From Cepaea nemoralis (Eukaryota; Mollusca; Gastropoda; Stylommatophora; Helicidae): a stretch of 64,000 nt of DNA. The translations under genes were made by a program, and so were the position numbers. Below, in pieces: positions 1 through 11,600 of this stretch. The stretch's first letter is position 1, and every line of letters begins with the position of its first letter. A model generated the notes under the pieces. That model saw only the letters and a program-made list of their open reading frames with translations, was not told the origin of the DNA and made no database searches. The DNA lies in contig JACEFZ010027771.1 of assembly GCA_014155875.1 (NCBI GenBank), positions 331,001 through 395,000 on the forward strand, given 5' to 3'.

Positions 1-2210
1 TTAGTTCTGGGTATTCATATATTAGGTGTACTGTGTTAGTTCTGGGTATTGATATATTAGGTGTACTGTGTTAGTTCTGGGTATTGATATATTAGGTGTA
101 CTGTGTTAGTTCTGGGTATTCATATATTAGGTGCACTGTGTTAGTTCTGGGTATTGATATATTAGGTGTACTGTGTTAGTTCTGGGTATTGATATATTAG
201 GTGTACTGTGTTAGTTCTGGGTATTGATATATTAGGTGTACTGTGTTAGTTCTGGGTATTGATATATTAGGTGTACTGTATTAGTTCTGGGTATTCATAT
301 ATTAGGTGTACTGTGTTAGTTCTGGGTATTGATATATTAGGTGTGCTATTTTAGTTGTAGGTATTGATATATTAGGTGTGCTATTTTAGTTGTAGGTATT
401 GATATATTGGGTGTGCTATTTTAGTTGTAGGTATTGATATATGAGATGTGCTATTTTAGTTGTAGGTATTGATATATGAGATGTGCTATTTTAGTTGTGG
501 GTATTGATATATGAGATGTGCTATTTTAGTTGTAGGTATTGATATATGAGATGTGCTATTTTAGTTGTGGGTATTGATATATTAGGTGTGCTATTTTAGT
601 TGTAGGTATTACTATATTAGGTGTGCTATTTTAGTTGTAGGTATTGATATATGAGATGTGCTATTTTAGTTGTAGGTATTGATATATGAGATGTGCTATT
701 TTAGTTGTGGGTATTTATATATTAGGTGTGCTATTTTAGTTGTAGGTATTGATATATGAGATGTGCTATTTTAGTTGTAGGTATTGATATATGAGATGTG
801 CTATTTTAGTTGTAGGTATTGATATATTAGGTGTGCTATTTTAGTTGTAGGTATTGATATATGAGATGTGCTATTTTAGTTGTAGGTATTGATATATGAG
901 ATGTGCTATTTTAGTTGTGGGTATTTATATATTAGGTGTGCTGTGTTAGTTCTGGGTATTGATATATTAGGTGTGCTATTTTAGTTGTAGGTATTGATAT
1001 ATGAGATGTGCTATTTTAGTTGTAGGTATTGATATATTAGGTGTGCTGTGTTAGTTCTGGGTATTGATATATTAGGTGTACTGTGTTAGTTCTGGGTATT
1101 GATATATTAGGTGTGCTATTTTAGTTGTAGGTATTGATATATTAGGTGTGCTGTGTTAGTTCTGGGTATTGATATATTAGGTGTACTGTGTTAGTTCTGG
1201 GTATTGATATATTAGGTGTGCTATTTTAGTTGTAGGTATTGATATATGAGATGTGCTATTTTAGTTGTAGGTATTGATATATTAGGTGTGCTGTGTTAGT
1301 TCTGGGTATTGATATATTAGGTGTACTGTGTTAGTTCTGGGTATTGATATATTAGGTGTGCTATTTTAGTTGTAGGTATTGATATATGAGATGTGCTATT
1401 TTAGTTGTAGGTATTGATATATTAGGTGTGCTGTGTTAGTTCTGGGTATTGATATATTAGGTGTACTGTGTTAGTTCTGGGTATTGATATATTAGGTGTG
1501 CTATTTTAGTTGTAGGTATTGATATATTGGGTGTGCTATTTTAGTTGTAGGTATTGATATATGAGATGTGCTATTTTAGTTCTGGGTATTGATATATTAG
1601 GTGTGCTGTGTTAGTTCTGGGTATTCATATATTAGGTGTGCTATTTTAGTTGTAGGTATTGATATATTGGGTGTGCTATTTTAGTTGTAGGTATTGATAT
1701 ATGAGATGTGCTATTTTAGTTCTGGGTATTGATATATGAGATGTGCTGTGTTAGTTCTGGGTATTCATATATTAGGTGTGCTATTTTAGTTGTAGGTATT
1801 GATATATGAGATGTGCTATTTTAGTTGTGGGTATTCATATATTAGGTGTGCTGTGTTAGTTCTGGGTATTGATATATTGGGTGTGCTATTTTAGTTGTAG
1901 GTATTGATATATGAGATGTGCTATTTTAGTTGTGGGTATTCATATATTAGGTGTACTGTGTTAGTTCTGGGTATTGATATATTGGGTGTGCTATTTTAGT
2001 TGTAGGTATTGATATATGAGATGTGCTATTTTAGTTGTGGGTATTCATATATTAGGTGTGCTGTGTTAGTTCTGGGTATTGATATATTAGGTGTGCTATG
2101 TTCTGGATTTTTATATATTACGTGTGCTATTTTTGTTGTGGATATTCATATATTCAGTGTGCTGTGATAATTCTGGGTATTTAGGTGTGCTATTTTATTT
2201 GTGGGTATTC
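1..2210. repeat. 35-bp minisatellite, about 60 copies
   Basis: Tandem 35-bp units run from the first base and so enter from outside the window. Two monomer classes share a TATT-GATATATTAGGTGT core. One has CTGTGTTAGTTCTGG and dominates the first 330 bp. The other has CTATTTTAGTTGTAG and dominates the centre. They alternate after about 940. The last 100 bp decay. No coding frame is supported. Confidence 0.95.
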
Positions 2211-2660
2211 ATGAATTAGGTGTATGGTTCCATTGTCCAGCTACTGAGCTAAGTGCGTGGAACGACACTGTGAGCTGTGGATTGGATTTCGTGTAGAGTG
2301 CTTTTACACATGTCCATGGTTGTTTGTATCGTGAACTACATGTTAAGAAAAATGGCATCCAGCCGGTTGCTGAACTAACTGGGTTTGCCTTTTGCAGCAA
2401 TGTGTGGCTGTTGGTTTTCTAGTGACTGTCATTTCCATCGAGGATGAACTGTATTTTTCGTGGTGGACTTTTGTGTTGGCATTCTGGCAGCAGCCTTATG
2501 CACAGTATACCTGTGCGAGCTGTTGGTTTGTCGAGACTCCTGTCTTTTCCACTTTTCACATGGAGCAGTAAAGAGCATTTTGTGTGATATTCACTGGTAC
2601 AAGAATGGAGCATTATGGGGATGACCCTTTGCCGTGAAATTGGAACCGCAGTTAACTAAC
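2211..2660. other. Non-repetitive island inside the 35-bp array
   Basis: About 450 bp of non-tandem sequence separates the two blocks of the same minisatellite. Short reading frames on the minus strand have no recognisable domain. The edges share only a weak inverted GGTTCCA (near 2,225 and 2,640), too short to call a transposon. It may be an insertion or a surviving piece of original sequence. Confidence 0.5.
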
Positions 2661-3212
2661 TATATATTAGGTGTGCCGTGTTAGTTCTGGGTATTTATAA
2701 ATTAGATGTGTTATTTTAGTTGTGGGTATTCATATATTAGGTGTGCCGTGTTAGTTCTGGGTATTTATAAATTAGATGTGTTATTTTAGTTGTGGGTATT
2801 CATATATTAGGTGTGCCGTGTTAGTTCTGGGTATTTATAAATTAGATGTGTTATTTTAGTTGTGGGTATTCATATATTAGGTGTGCCGTGTTAGTTCTGG
2901 GTATTTATAAATTAGATGTGTTATTTTAGTTGTGGGTATTCATATATTAGGTGTGCCGTGTTAGTTCTGGGTATTTTAAATTAGATGTGTTATTTTAGTT
3001 GTGGTATTCATATATTAGGTGTGCCTGTTAGTTCTGGGTATTTATAAATTAGATGTGTTATTTAGTTGTGGGTATTCATATATTAGGTGTGCCGTGTTAG
3101 TTCTGGGTATTTATAAATTAGATGTGTTATTTTAGTTGTGGGTATTCATATATTAGGTGTGCCGTGTTAGTTCTGGGTATTTATAAATTAGATGTGTTAT
3201 TTTAGTTGTGGG
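2661..3212. repeat. 70-bp dimeric higher-order form of the 35-bp array
   Basis: Here the two monomer classes alternate strictly (GTGCCGTGTTAGTTCTGG then GTGTTATTTTAGTTGTGG), giving a roughly 70-bp dimer repeated about eight times. Between about 2,970 and 3,065 several units carry single-base deletions while the others are nearly identical, which resembles residual sequencing error. Confidence 0.92.
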
Positions 3213-3367
3213 TTTTTGTGTCTTCTGTTAAGTATACGTATTTATGTGTTGGAAATCATGGGTGTCTATATATGTGCTTTTGTTTTATTTAAAAGTGACC
3301 ATTTTAATTTAGCTAATTGATTATCTTTTATGATGTAAAGTAAATATTGTATTCTTTTCTTCCACAG

Positions 3368-3415
3368 TTAATAGATGACCTTATGGAATTTGATCGTCTG
3401 ACAGCGCATTTTTAA
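3368..3415 (+). CDS. Candidate terminal exon of an unidentified plus-strand gene
   Basis: A strong 3' splice-site signature (TTCTTTTCTTCCACAG, ending at 3,367) is followed by 15 open codons, LIDDLMEFDRLTAHF, and TAA. The peptide is acidic then basic and looks like a protein C-terminus, but I do not recognise the family. Upstream exons would lie left of the window, with the 35-bp array in the last intron. A poly(A) signal at 4,262 lies about 850 bp downstream, consistent with a 3' UTR. The evidence is the acceptor, the frame and the poly(A) signal only. A short open stretch after a chance acceptor cannot be excluded. Confidence 0.4.
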   Translation, partial: LIDDLMEFDRLTAHF

Positions 3416-4261
3416 TATTTCACACCCCGAGAATGCACACAGAAAAGAGATGTTGAATAATCAGTGCACGCTCATGTCAGTACGTTTTGTATGAAACAGG
3501 TGATGATGTTTTGAACTTCAGTAATACTTTGATGAGTTTTGCTACAACATCTTTGCTTGTATGTGATTTTATTACCTTGAAATATGTATGTTAAAATTGT
3601 TGACCTGTTAACAATTATTCTTTCCGTGTTATCACATGGATGTAAAAGACAAATTTGTTTCTGTATTGAAAGTTATAATCTTCTTGGATTATTTTGTGGC
3701 ATCAAATTCTTACTAAAAAAAACATGAATATTAAGTATATATTCTTCAAAACATGTAAAGTAATGTATACATGAAATTGAGACGTGACTGTCAATGGCAA
3801 ATGCTGTGTCCCACAACACAATAATGTTTTCACATTGAAGACTGAAAACCATCAAGTACTATGTGAAATGTGCATGAATATTTAGTGTGGAGTCACGGAG
3901 CATGAACATACAACTGGAAGAAAGAATTAATACAGCTGTATTAGGGGATTTATAGAAAAATTAAGTGAATGTCATGGAAAGACAGAAGTTTTCAAACAAA
4001 ATGAATGCCAAGAAAATTACTAAAAGAGATAAAGATTTAACAAATAACATTTTTTGCACACAAAAGACACCATAAACTTTAGGGAAAGATGGAAGGCTAA
4101 CATCCAATTGGAGGACAATGAAATATAATGATAAGAAAGAGTTGGCTAGCTTGCACCATGATGGCAAGAGAAAGAAAATGCTTGAGATCTGTTGAAACCG
4201 ACCTATGATGTGAACTAATCCAATTTGACTTATCAAAATGACATGTGCTGTCATTCGTTTG
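3416..4261 (+). other. Possible 3' UTR, AT-rich non-coding sequence
   Basis: AT-rich sequence between the candidate stop codon at 3,415 and the AATAAA at 4,262. Small minus-strand frames such as 3,961-4,254 have no recognisable domain. No repeat family was recognised. Confidence 0.35.
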
Positions 4262-4267
4262 AATAAA
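4262..4267 (+). terminator. Candidate poly(A) signal AATAAA
   Basis: Canonical AATAAA hexamer downstream of the candidate terminal exon at 3,368-3,415, followed by T-rich sequence. The motif is common by chance in AT-rich DNA, so the assignment depends on the exon call. Confidence 0.35.
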
Positions 4268-4416
4268 GAAGGTAGCTGTTACAGTAGTCTCCTTTATTAG
4301 AAAATAAGCATAAGTTTAAATTGTTTTGGTTAAAGTAGTTTTTTTTTGTCTTTGTAGGGGAGAGAGTAGGTAAAGATGAAGTATATCAGCAGGTTGTCTT
4401 CCAGAATCATTTGTGA

Positions 4417-4635
4417 ATTTATGATTGCATCAAGTGATCATTTTATTACACTATGTCACAGGGAATATTTTATTTATGATTGTATCAAGTGATGAGTTTA
4501 TCACACTATGTCACGGGGACTATTTTATGTATGATTGCATCAAGTGATCAGTTTATCAACTATGTCATGGGGAATATTTTATTTATGATTGCATCAAGCG
4601 ATCAGTTTATCACACTATGTCACAGGGAATAATTT
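4417..4635. repeat. About 55-bp tandem repeat, 4 copies
   Basis: Four diverged units of about 55 bp built on ATGATTGCATCAAGTGATCA and CACTATGTCACGGGGAATAT. Flanking sequence is AT-rich and non-coding. Confidence 0.85.
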
Positions 4636-4721
4636 ATTATATTTTAAAACTCAACAGTGTTTTATGTTTATTTGCATAAAAGTAATAAAATAAAAAATAA
4701 AAAACTTTTACATCAAGCAAG

Positions 4722-4861
4722 CGTGGCTGTGGTAGCGCAGCGGCTAGGGTACTTGCTATGGTGGTCATGTGTTCAAATCTGTATTGAGGCATATGTGTAA
4801 AAATTGGCCTGGGCTGGCAGGCTGACCCAGCCTAACACAGGTGCCAGGAAATTTTCTGGGA
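4722..4861 (+). mobile_element. tRNA-derived SINE (family S), head and body
   Basis: The head resembles a tRNA gene: an A-box-like TAGCGCAGCGGCTAGGG near 4,733 and a B-box-like GTGTTCAAATC near 4,770. A body follows with CCCAGCCTAACACAGG and CCAGGAAATTTTCTGGGAGG. The same body occurs at 39,941-40,140 (plus), 63,155-63,345 (minus) and 29,285-29,545 (minus), which establishes an interspersed family. The 3' tail (TTAAGGTGACC...GTGCTGATTG) starts at 4,862 and is the repeat unit of the array that follows. Confidence 0.8.
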
Positions 4862-6185
4862 GGTTAAGGTGACCGCGTGACATTGACCCATCACCCATCG
4901 AGTGCTGATTGTTAAGGTGACCGCGTGACATTGACCCCATCATCCATTGAGTGCTGATTGTTAAGGTGACCACTTGACATTGACCCCATCACCCATTGAG
5001 TGCTGATTGTTAAGGTGACGGCGTGACATTGACCCCATCACCCATCCAGTGCTGATTGTTAAGGTGATGGCGTGACATTGACCCCATCACCCATCGAGTG
5101 CTGATTGTTAAGATGGCCGCGTGACATTGACCCCATCACCCATCGAGTGCTGATTGTTAAGGTGACCGCATGACATTGACCCCATCACCCATTGAGTGCT
5201 GATTGTTAAGGTGACCGCGTGACATTGACCCCATCACCCACCGAGTGCTGATTGTTAAGGTGACCGCGTGACATTGACCCCATCACCCATTGAGTGCTGA
5301 TTGTTAAGGTGACTGCATGACATTGACCCCATCACCCATCAAGTGCTGATTGTTAAGGTGACAGCGTGACATTGACCCCATCACCCATTGAGTGCTGATT
5401 GTTAAGGTGGCCGCGTGACATTGACCCCATCACCCATCGAGTGCTGATTGTTAAGGTGACCTCGTGACATTGACCTCATCACCCATCAAGTACTGATTGT
5501 TAAGGTGGCCGTGTGACATTGACCCCATCACCCATTGAGTGTTGATTGTTAAGGTTACCGCGTGACATTGACCCCATCACCCATCGAGTGCTGATTGTTA
5601 AGGTTACCGCGTGACATTGACCCCATCACCCATCGAGTGCTGATTGTTAAGGTGACAGCGTGACATTGACCCCATCACCCATCGAGTGCTGATTGTTAAG
5701 GTGACCGCGTGACATTGACCCCATCACCCATCGAGTGCTGATTGTTAAGGTGACCGCGTGACATTGACCCCATCACCCATCGAGTGCTGATTGTTAAGGT
5801 GACCGCGTGACATTGACCCCATCACCCATCCAGTGCTGATTGTTAAGGTGACCGCGTGACATTGACCCCATCACCCATCCAGTGCTGATTGTTAAGGTGA
5901 CCGCGTGACATTGACCCCATCACCCATCGAGTGCTGATTGTTAAGGTGACCGCGTGACATTGACCCCATCACCCATCGAGTGCTGATTGTTAAGGTGACC
6001 GCGTGACATTGACCCCATCACCCATCCAGTGCTGATTGTTAAGGTGACTGCATGACATTGACCCCATCACCCATCGAGTGCTGATTGTTAAGGTTACCGC
6101 GTGACATTGACCCCATCACCCATCGAGTGCTGATTGTTAAGGTGGCCGCATGACATTGACCCCATCACCCATCGAGTGCTGATTG
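4862..6185 (+). repeat. 49-bp minisatellite, about 27 copies, expanded from a SINE tail
   Basis: The unit reads GTTAAGGTGACCGCGTGACA, then TTGACCCCATCACCCATCGA, then GTGCTGATT. The first unit is continuous with the SINE body. Related SINE copies hold corresponding sequence once (39,941 copy, AGTGCCGATTGG) or as a short array (29,289-29,376, GTGACATTGACC). Differences between units are mostly substitutions at CpG-rich positions such as ACCGCGTG to ACTGCATG. Confidence 0.93.
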
Positions 6186-7001
6186 ATTTATAAAAATATA
6201 GGGCTAGCAGTATAAAATGTTGCATGTCCTTTGCAGGACATCGCTATAAACCCCAGGTTTATTTTTTAGGCATTTGTATGTCCAGTAGTTTGCCATGGCC
6301 TCTGAACGAGAAGTCAATGATTAAGTCCAACTTAATGCCAGTGTAGGCATCTACCCATGTACCTCTCCATCAGCATACAAGTCTAAAAGTGAGCAAGCAC
6401 TCTTATTGTTTGGACCACGTCAATGTTTTTATGCCCAAAATGCTCCAAGGCGTGTTTAAGGGCTCTTTACATTTATAGTGGCAACCGGAAGTGTAACAGT
6501 TTCAGTTGACTGAAAGTCCTCGTTTTCTTGATGACTCTGCTTGACACTTTTGCCTTAAAAAAAGAAAAGAACGGAGTATTGATTGCTTTGTATTCAGATG
6601 TAAAATGTTTGCTTCTCAGATAAGGCTGCTCATGTGTTTTTACATTTGCTTCCTTGCTCTGTTTCTATTGGTAATTTGGTCTGTGCAGGACAGGTCTACA
6701 TGACTTGTGCTTCCCTCAGATTTAGGAAAGTCAATGTGCATGCCCCTGCCTCCTTGAGAGGCTTCATTGTACAAGGTTTGGATGCATAGAAGTGGGTGTT
6801 GCTGTTGTTGTTTCAGCAATATGTTTGGAAACATATAACTGTTGAATTTCCTGGGTGATTGTGCACATAGAGTGGCAGTGACATACTTTGTATGTGATTA
6901 ATCATGGACAAGTAATGCTCATTTTATCTCTGTCACAGTTTGGCAGATTCAAGCACATCCAGAATGAACAACAAAAACTTGTGCTGTGAATCAACATCCT
7001 G
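6186..7001. other. Unassigned sequence with weak internal similarity to 7,500-7,670
   Basis: No gene or named element is recognised. The part at about 6,690-6,840 (CCCCTGCCTCCTTGAGAGGC, GTTGTTGTTTCAGCA) resembles 7,560-7,655 (CCCCTGCCTCTTCAGAGGCA, GTTGTTGTTTTAGCA). This suggests the diverged duplication seen at 7,002-8,640 extends upstream. Confidence 0.4.
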
Positions 7002-7395
7002 TAGTTGATCCATTGCAGAAAGCTGCTCTCAGCACAGCCTGCTGACAGTTTTTCAATCTCCGGCCATTTTCCCACCTCATGACCCTCACACCCAGGGTGC
7101 CTGCAATGTCTTGTGTCCATCTTCAATGTCTTGTGTCCATCTTCAATGTCTTGTGTCCATCTTCAATGTCTTGTGTCCATCTGCAATATCTTGTGTCCAT
7201 ATTCAATGTCTTGTGTCCATCTTCAATGTCTTGTGTCCATCTTCCAACCGGTTGACTCTTACCTCTTGTTCACTACTCTATCCAAACCACTGTGATGCTT
7301 AATGTGGCCGAGTATTTCAGTTTCCAAGTCTTGATGCTGTCTATGAGCCAGTATTCTTTGATGTATCCAGTCTTGTAGAATGACACTATTTTTCT
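7002..7395. repeat. Diverged duplicate, copy 1
   Basis: Aligns by eye with 8,362-8,640 along most of its length: CAGAAAGC, GCTGACA, GGCCA, AATGTCTTGTGTCC, CCACTGTGA and ATGAGCCAGT appear in the same order in both. The nature of the unit is unknown. It contains the 20-bp array at 7,107-7,243, and its right end is the single-copy counterpart of the large satellite monomer. Confidence 0.6.
7107..7243. repeat. 20-bp minisatellite, about 7 copies
   Basis: CAATGTCTTGTGTCCATCTT repeated nearly perfectly about seven times. The duplicate copy at 8,457 has this motif once (CAGTGTCTTGTGTCCTTCTT), so the expansion happened after the duplication. The small plus-strand frames here come from the repeat. 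Confidence 0.9.
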
Positions 7396-8361
7396 TCTTC
7401 TTGGTCCACGATATTCCAAGAACTTTTCCGTACTATTTAAGCTCATTTAAGTGCTGTGGATACACCTTAAAAAAGAGATATATGCTTCATATTCTCTCAG
7501 TAAGATCTAGACATGATGAAGCCCAGGCCGACATTGACATGCAGATGACCAATGATGATTCTCATCCCCTGCCTCTTCAGAGGCACTTGACTATTTATGT
7601 AGAACAACAGCATTTCAGTGAATAGTAATTGGTGTGGTTGTTGTTTTAGCATTTGTTGTGAAAAGATATCGTATTAAAATTTGCAAACAGTCACGTTATT
7701 TTTACAATAAACTTTAGACATAAACAATTTTTCTTCCTTATTTTATTTGTACTGACACTTTTTCATAGCTTTTCAAGACCCAACGTCAGTGTTCTCCTCC
7801 CTCCCAAAATCTCATCTTCTCATGTGCTTTGAATACCCTTATGTAATATAGGCCCTCATTTAACTGACACCAATCCCTCCAATTGTTTGCTTGCTACTCA
7901 GTTCCATCCATGTCCTCCTCATATCGTTCATCTCTGTCTCTAATTCTCTGAGTTCAGATGTTCTAGGTGGCAATTCTGGAGATTGTCTTTGGTGGAAGGA
8001 GTTAAGTTGACATCCAGAACTGCCTTTCATCTTGGTGGGCTGAGATGTTTTAATTTCTTCTCTCTGTCTTCATGGTTGATTTTGTTACTAAAGTGTGCTA
8101 TGGAATAGGAAAGCCAGTCCCAGGCCAACCCTCCACAGCCACCTCTTATGACATGGTAGGTTACTGTGTTACAATTGTGTGTTTCCCTAATAGGCCCTAA
8201 TAACACACGGGTCCCGTCCTGAAATCATGTGGCTAAAAGTCTGGTCTAACAAAGCAACAATGTATGAGCCACCAAAGATTGCAAGCCAATGCAAAGACAT
8301 TCAGCCTGACTGCTAAAGAACATTGACTATAATTAACAAAAGCCAATAAGTATATCTTCAT
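7396..8361. other. Unassigned spacer between duplicate copies
   Basis: No domain, splice-site-bounded exon or transposon terminus recognised. The left portion (about 7,500-7,670) is weakly similar to 6,690-6,840. A few short frames, for example 7,380-7,625, have no protein character. Confidence 0.4.
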
Positions 8362-8640
8362 CATGTGGCTAATCCTCTACAGAAAGCCACACTCATCACG
8401 GCCGCTGACAAGACTCTCCATCCTTGGCCAGTTCCTCTGCCCCATACATGTTCATGCTTCAGTGTCTTGTGTCCTTCTTTGTGCTGGTTGACCCCTGCTC
8501 CTCTTCTTCCAGGTACCATGCCTTCCATCACAGTTCTCTCCCAGCCACTGTGACATTTAATACAGCCAAAGTATATCAGTTTTTGAGACACGATAATGTT
8601 TATGAACCAGTTATTTTTCTGTCTAGATCTGGTAGAAGTC
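8362..8640. repeat. Diverged duplicate, copy 2, running into the large satellite
   Basis: Matches copy 1 (7,002-7,395), including CCACTGTGA and TATGAACCAGT. Its right end (CTAGATCTGGTAGAAGTCATAT) is the first monomer of the 12-kb array. In copy 1 the corresponding bases (TCCAGTCTTGTAGAATGACA) are present once, so the satellite probably grew out of this element. Confidence 0.6.
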
Positions 8641-11600
8641 ATATAGCTATCTGTCTCCTAGAGCATACTGTCCAGATCTGGTAGAAGTCATTTAGCTATC
8701 TGTCTCCTAGAGCACACTGTCCAGATCTGGTAGAAGTCATATAGCTATCTGTCTCCTAGAGCATACTGTCCAGATCTGGTAGAAGTCATATAGCTATCTC
8801 TAGAGCATACTGTCCAGATCTGGTAGAAGTCATATAGCTATCTCTAGAGCACACTGTCCAGATCTGGTAGAAGTCATGTAGCTATCTGTCTCCTAGAGCA
8901 TACTGTCCAGATCTGGTAGAAGTCATGTAGCTATCTCTAGAGCACACTGTCCAGATCTGGTAGAAGTCATGTAGCTATCTGTCTCCTAGAGCATACTGTC
9001 CAGATCTGGTAGAAGTCATGTAGCTATCTGTCTCCTAGAGCATACTGTCCAGATGTGGTAGAAGTCATGTAGCTATCTCTAGAGCATACTGTCCAGATCT
9101 GGTAGAAGTCATGTAGCTATCTGTCTCCTAGAGCATACTGTCCAGATCTGGTAGAAGTCATGTAGCTATCTCTAGAGCATACTGTCCAGATCTGGTAGAA
9201 GTCATATAGCTATCTCTAGAGCACACTGTCCAGATCTGGTAGAAGTCATATAGCTATCTGTCTCCTAGAGCATACTGTCCAGATCTGGTAGAAGTCATGT
9301 AGCTATCTCTAGAGCATACTGTCCAGATGTGGTAGAAGTCATGTAGCTATCTCTAGAGCATACTGTCCAGATCTGGTAGAAGTCATGTAGCTATCTCTAG
9401 AGCATACTGTCCAGATCTGGTAGAAGTCATATAGCTATCTCTAGAGCACACTGTCCAGATCTGGTAGAAGTCATATAGCTATCTCTAGAGCACACTGTCC
9501 AGATCTGGTAGAAGTCATATAGCTATCTCTAGAGCACACTGTCCAGATCTGGTAGAAGTCATATAGCTATCTGTCTCCTAGAGCATACTGTCCAGATCTG
9601 GTAGAAGTCATATAGCTATCTGTCTCCTAGAGCATACTGTCCAGATCTGGTAGAAGTCATGTAGCTATCTCTAGAGCACACTGTCCAGATCTGGTAGAAG
9701 TCATGTAGCTATCTGTCTCCTAGAGCATACTGTCCAGATCTGGTAGAAGTCATATAGCTATCTGTCTCCTAGAGCATACTGTCCAGATCTGGTAGAAGTC
9801 ATGTAGCTATCTCTAGAGCATACTGTCCAGATCTGGTAGAAGTCATGTAGCTATCTCTAGAGCATACTGTCCAGATGTGGTAGAAGTCATATAGCTATCT
9901 GTCTCCTAGAGCATACTGTCCAGATCTGGTAGAAGTCATATAGCTATCTCTAGAGCATACTGTCCAGATCTGGTAGAAGTCATATAGCTATCTCTAGAGC
10001 ATACTGTCCAGATCTGGTAGAAGTCATGTAGCTATCTCTAGAGCATACTGTCCAGATGTGGTAGAAGTCATGTAGCTATCTCTAGAGCATACTGTCCAGA
10101 TCTGGTAGAAGTCATATAGCTATCTCTAGAGCATACTGTCCAGATCTGGTAGAAGTCATATAGCTATCTGTCTCCTAGAGCATACTGTCCAGATCTGGTA
10201 GAAGTCATGTAGCTATCTCTAGAGCATACTGTCCAGATCTGGTAGAAGTCATATAGCTATCTGTCTCCTACAGCATACTGTCCAGATCTGGTAGAAGTCA
10301 TATAGCTATCTCTAGAGCATACTGTCCAGATCTGGTAGAAGTCATGTAGCTATCTCTAGAGCATACTGTCCAGATCTGGTAGAAGTCATATAGCTATCTC
10401 TAGAGCATACTGTCCAGATCTGGTAGAAGTCATGTAGCTATCTCTAGAGCATACTGTCCAGATCTGGTAGAAGTCATATAGCTATCTGTCTCCTAGAGCA
10501 TACTGTCCAGATCTGGTAGAAGTCATGTAGCTATCTGTCTCCTAGAGCATACTGTCCAGATCTGGTAGAAGTCATGTAGCTATCTCTAGAGCACACTGTC
10601 CAGATCTGGTAGAAGTCATATAGCTATCTGTCTCCTAGAGCATACTGTCCAGATCTGGTAGAAGTCATGTAGCTATCTCTAGAGCACACTGTCCAGATCT
10701 GGTAGAAGTCATGTAGCTATCTGTCCTCTAGAGCATACTGTCCAGATCTGGTAGAAGTCATGTAGCTATCTGTCTCCTAGAGCATACTGTCCAGATCTGG
10801 TAGAAGTCATATAGCTATCTGTCTCCTAGAGCATACTGTCCAGATCTGGTAGAAGTCATATAGCTATCTCTAGAGCATACTGTCCAGATCTGGTAGAAGT
10901 CATATAGCTATCTCTAGAGCATACTGTCCAGATCTGGTAGAAGTCATATAGCTATCTCTAGAGCATACTGTCCAGATCTGGTAGAAGTCATATAGCTATC
11001 TGTCTCCTAGAGCATACTGTCCAGATCTGGTAGAAGTCATATAGCTATCTCTAGAGCATACTGTCCAGATCTGGTAGAAGTCATATAGCTATCTGTCTCC
11101 TAGAGCATACTGTCCAGATCTGGTAGAAGTCATATAGCTATCTCTAGAGCATACTGTCCAGATCTGGTAGAAGTCATATAGCTATCTGTCTCCTAGAGCA
11201 TTACTGTCCAGATCTGGTAGAAGTCATGTAGCTATCTCTAGAGCATACTGTCCAGATCTGGTAGAAGTCATATAGCTATCTGTCTCCTAGAGCATACTGT
11301 CCAGATCTGGTAGAAGTCATATAGCTATCTCTAGAGCATACTGTCCAGATCTGGTAGAAGTCATGTAGCTATCTCTAGAGCATACTGTCCAGATCTGGTA
11401 GAAGTCATGTAGCTATCTCTAGAGCATACTGTCCAGATCTGGTAGAAGTCATATAGCTATCTGTCTCCTAGAGCACACTGTCCAGATCTGGTAGAAGTCA
11501 TGTAGCTATCTGTCTCCTAGAGCACACTGTCCAGATCTGGTAGAAGTCATAGTAGCTATCTCTAGAGCACACTGTCCAGATCTGGTAGAAGTCATATAGC

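Noticed and set aside
4730..4785. Possible functional tRNA gene
   Set aside because: The A- and B-box-like motifs belong to a SINE head: the same body follows in three other copies, and no full cloverleaf is evident. The same reasoning applies to the heads at 31,234, 42,536, 48,352 and 53,200.
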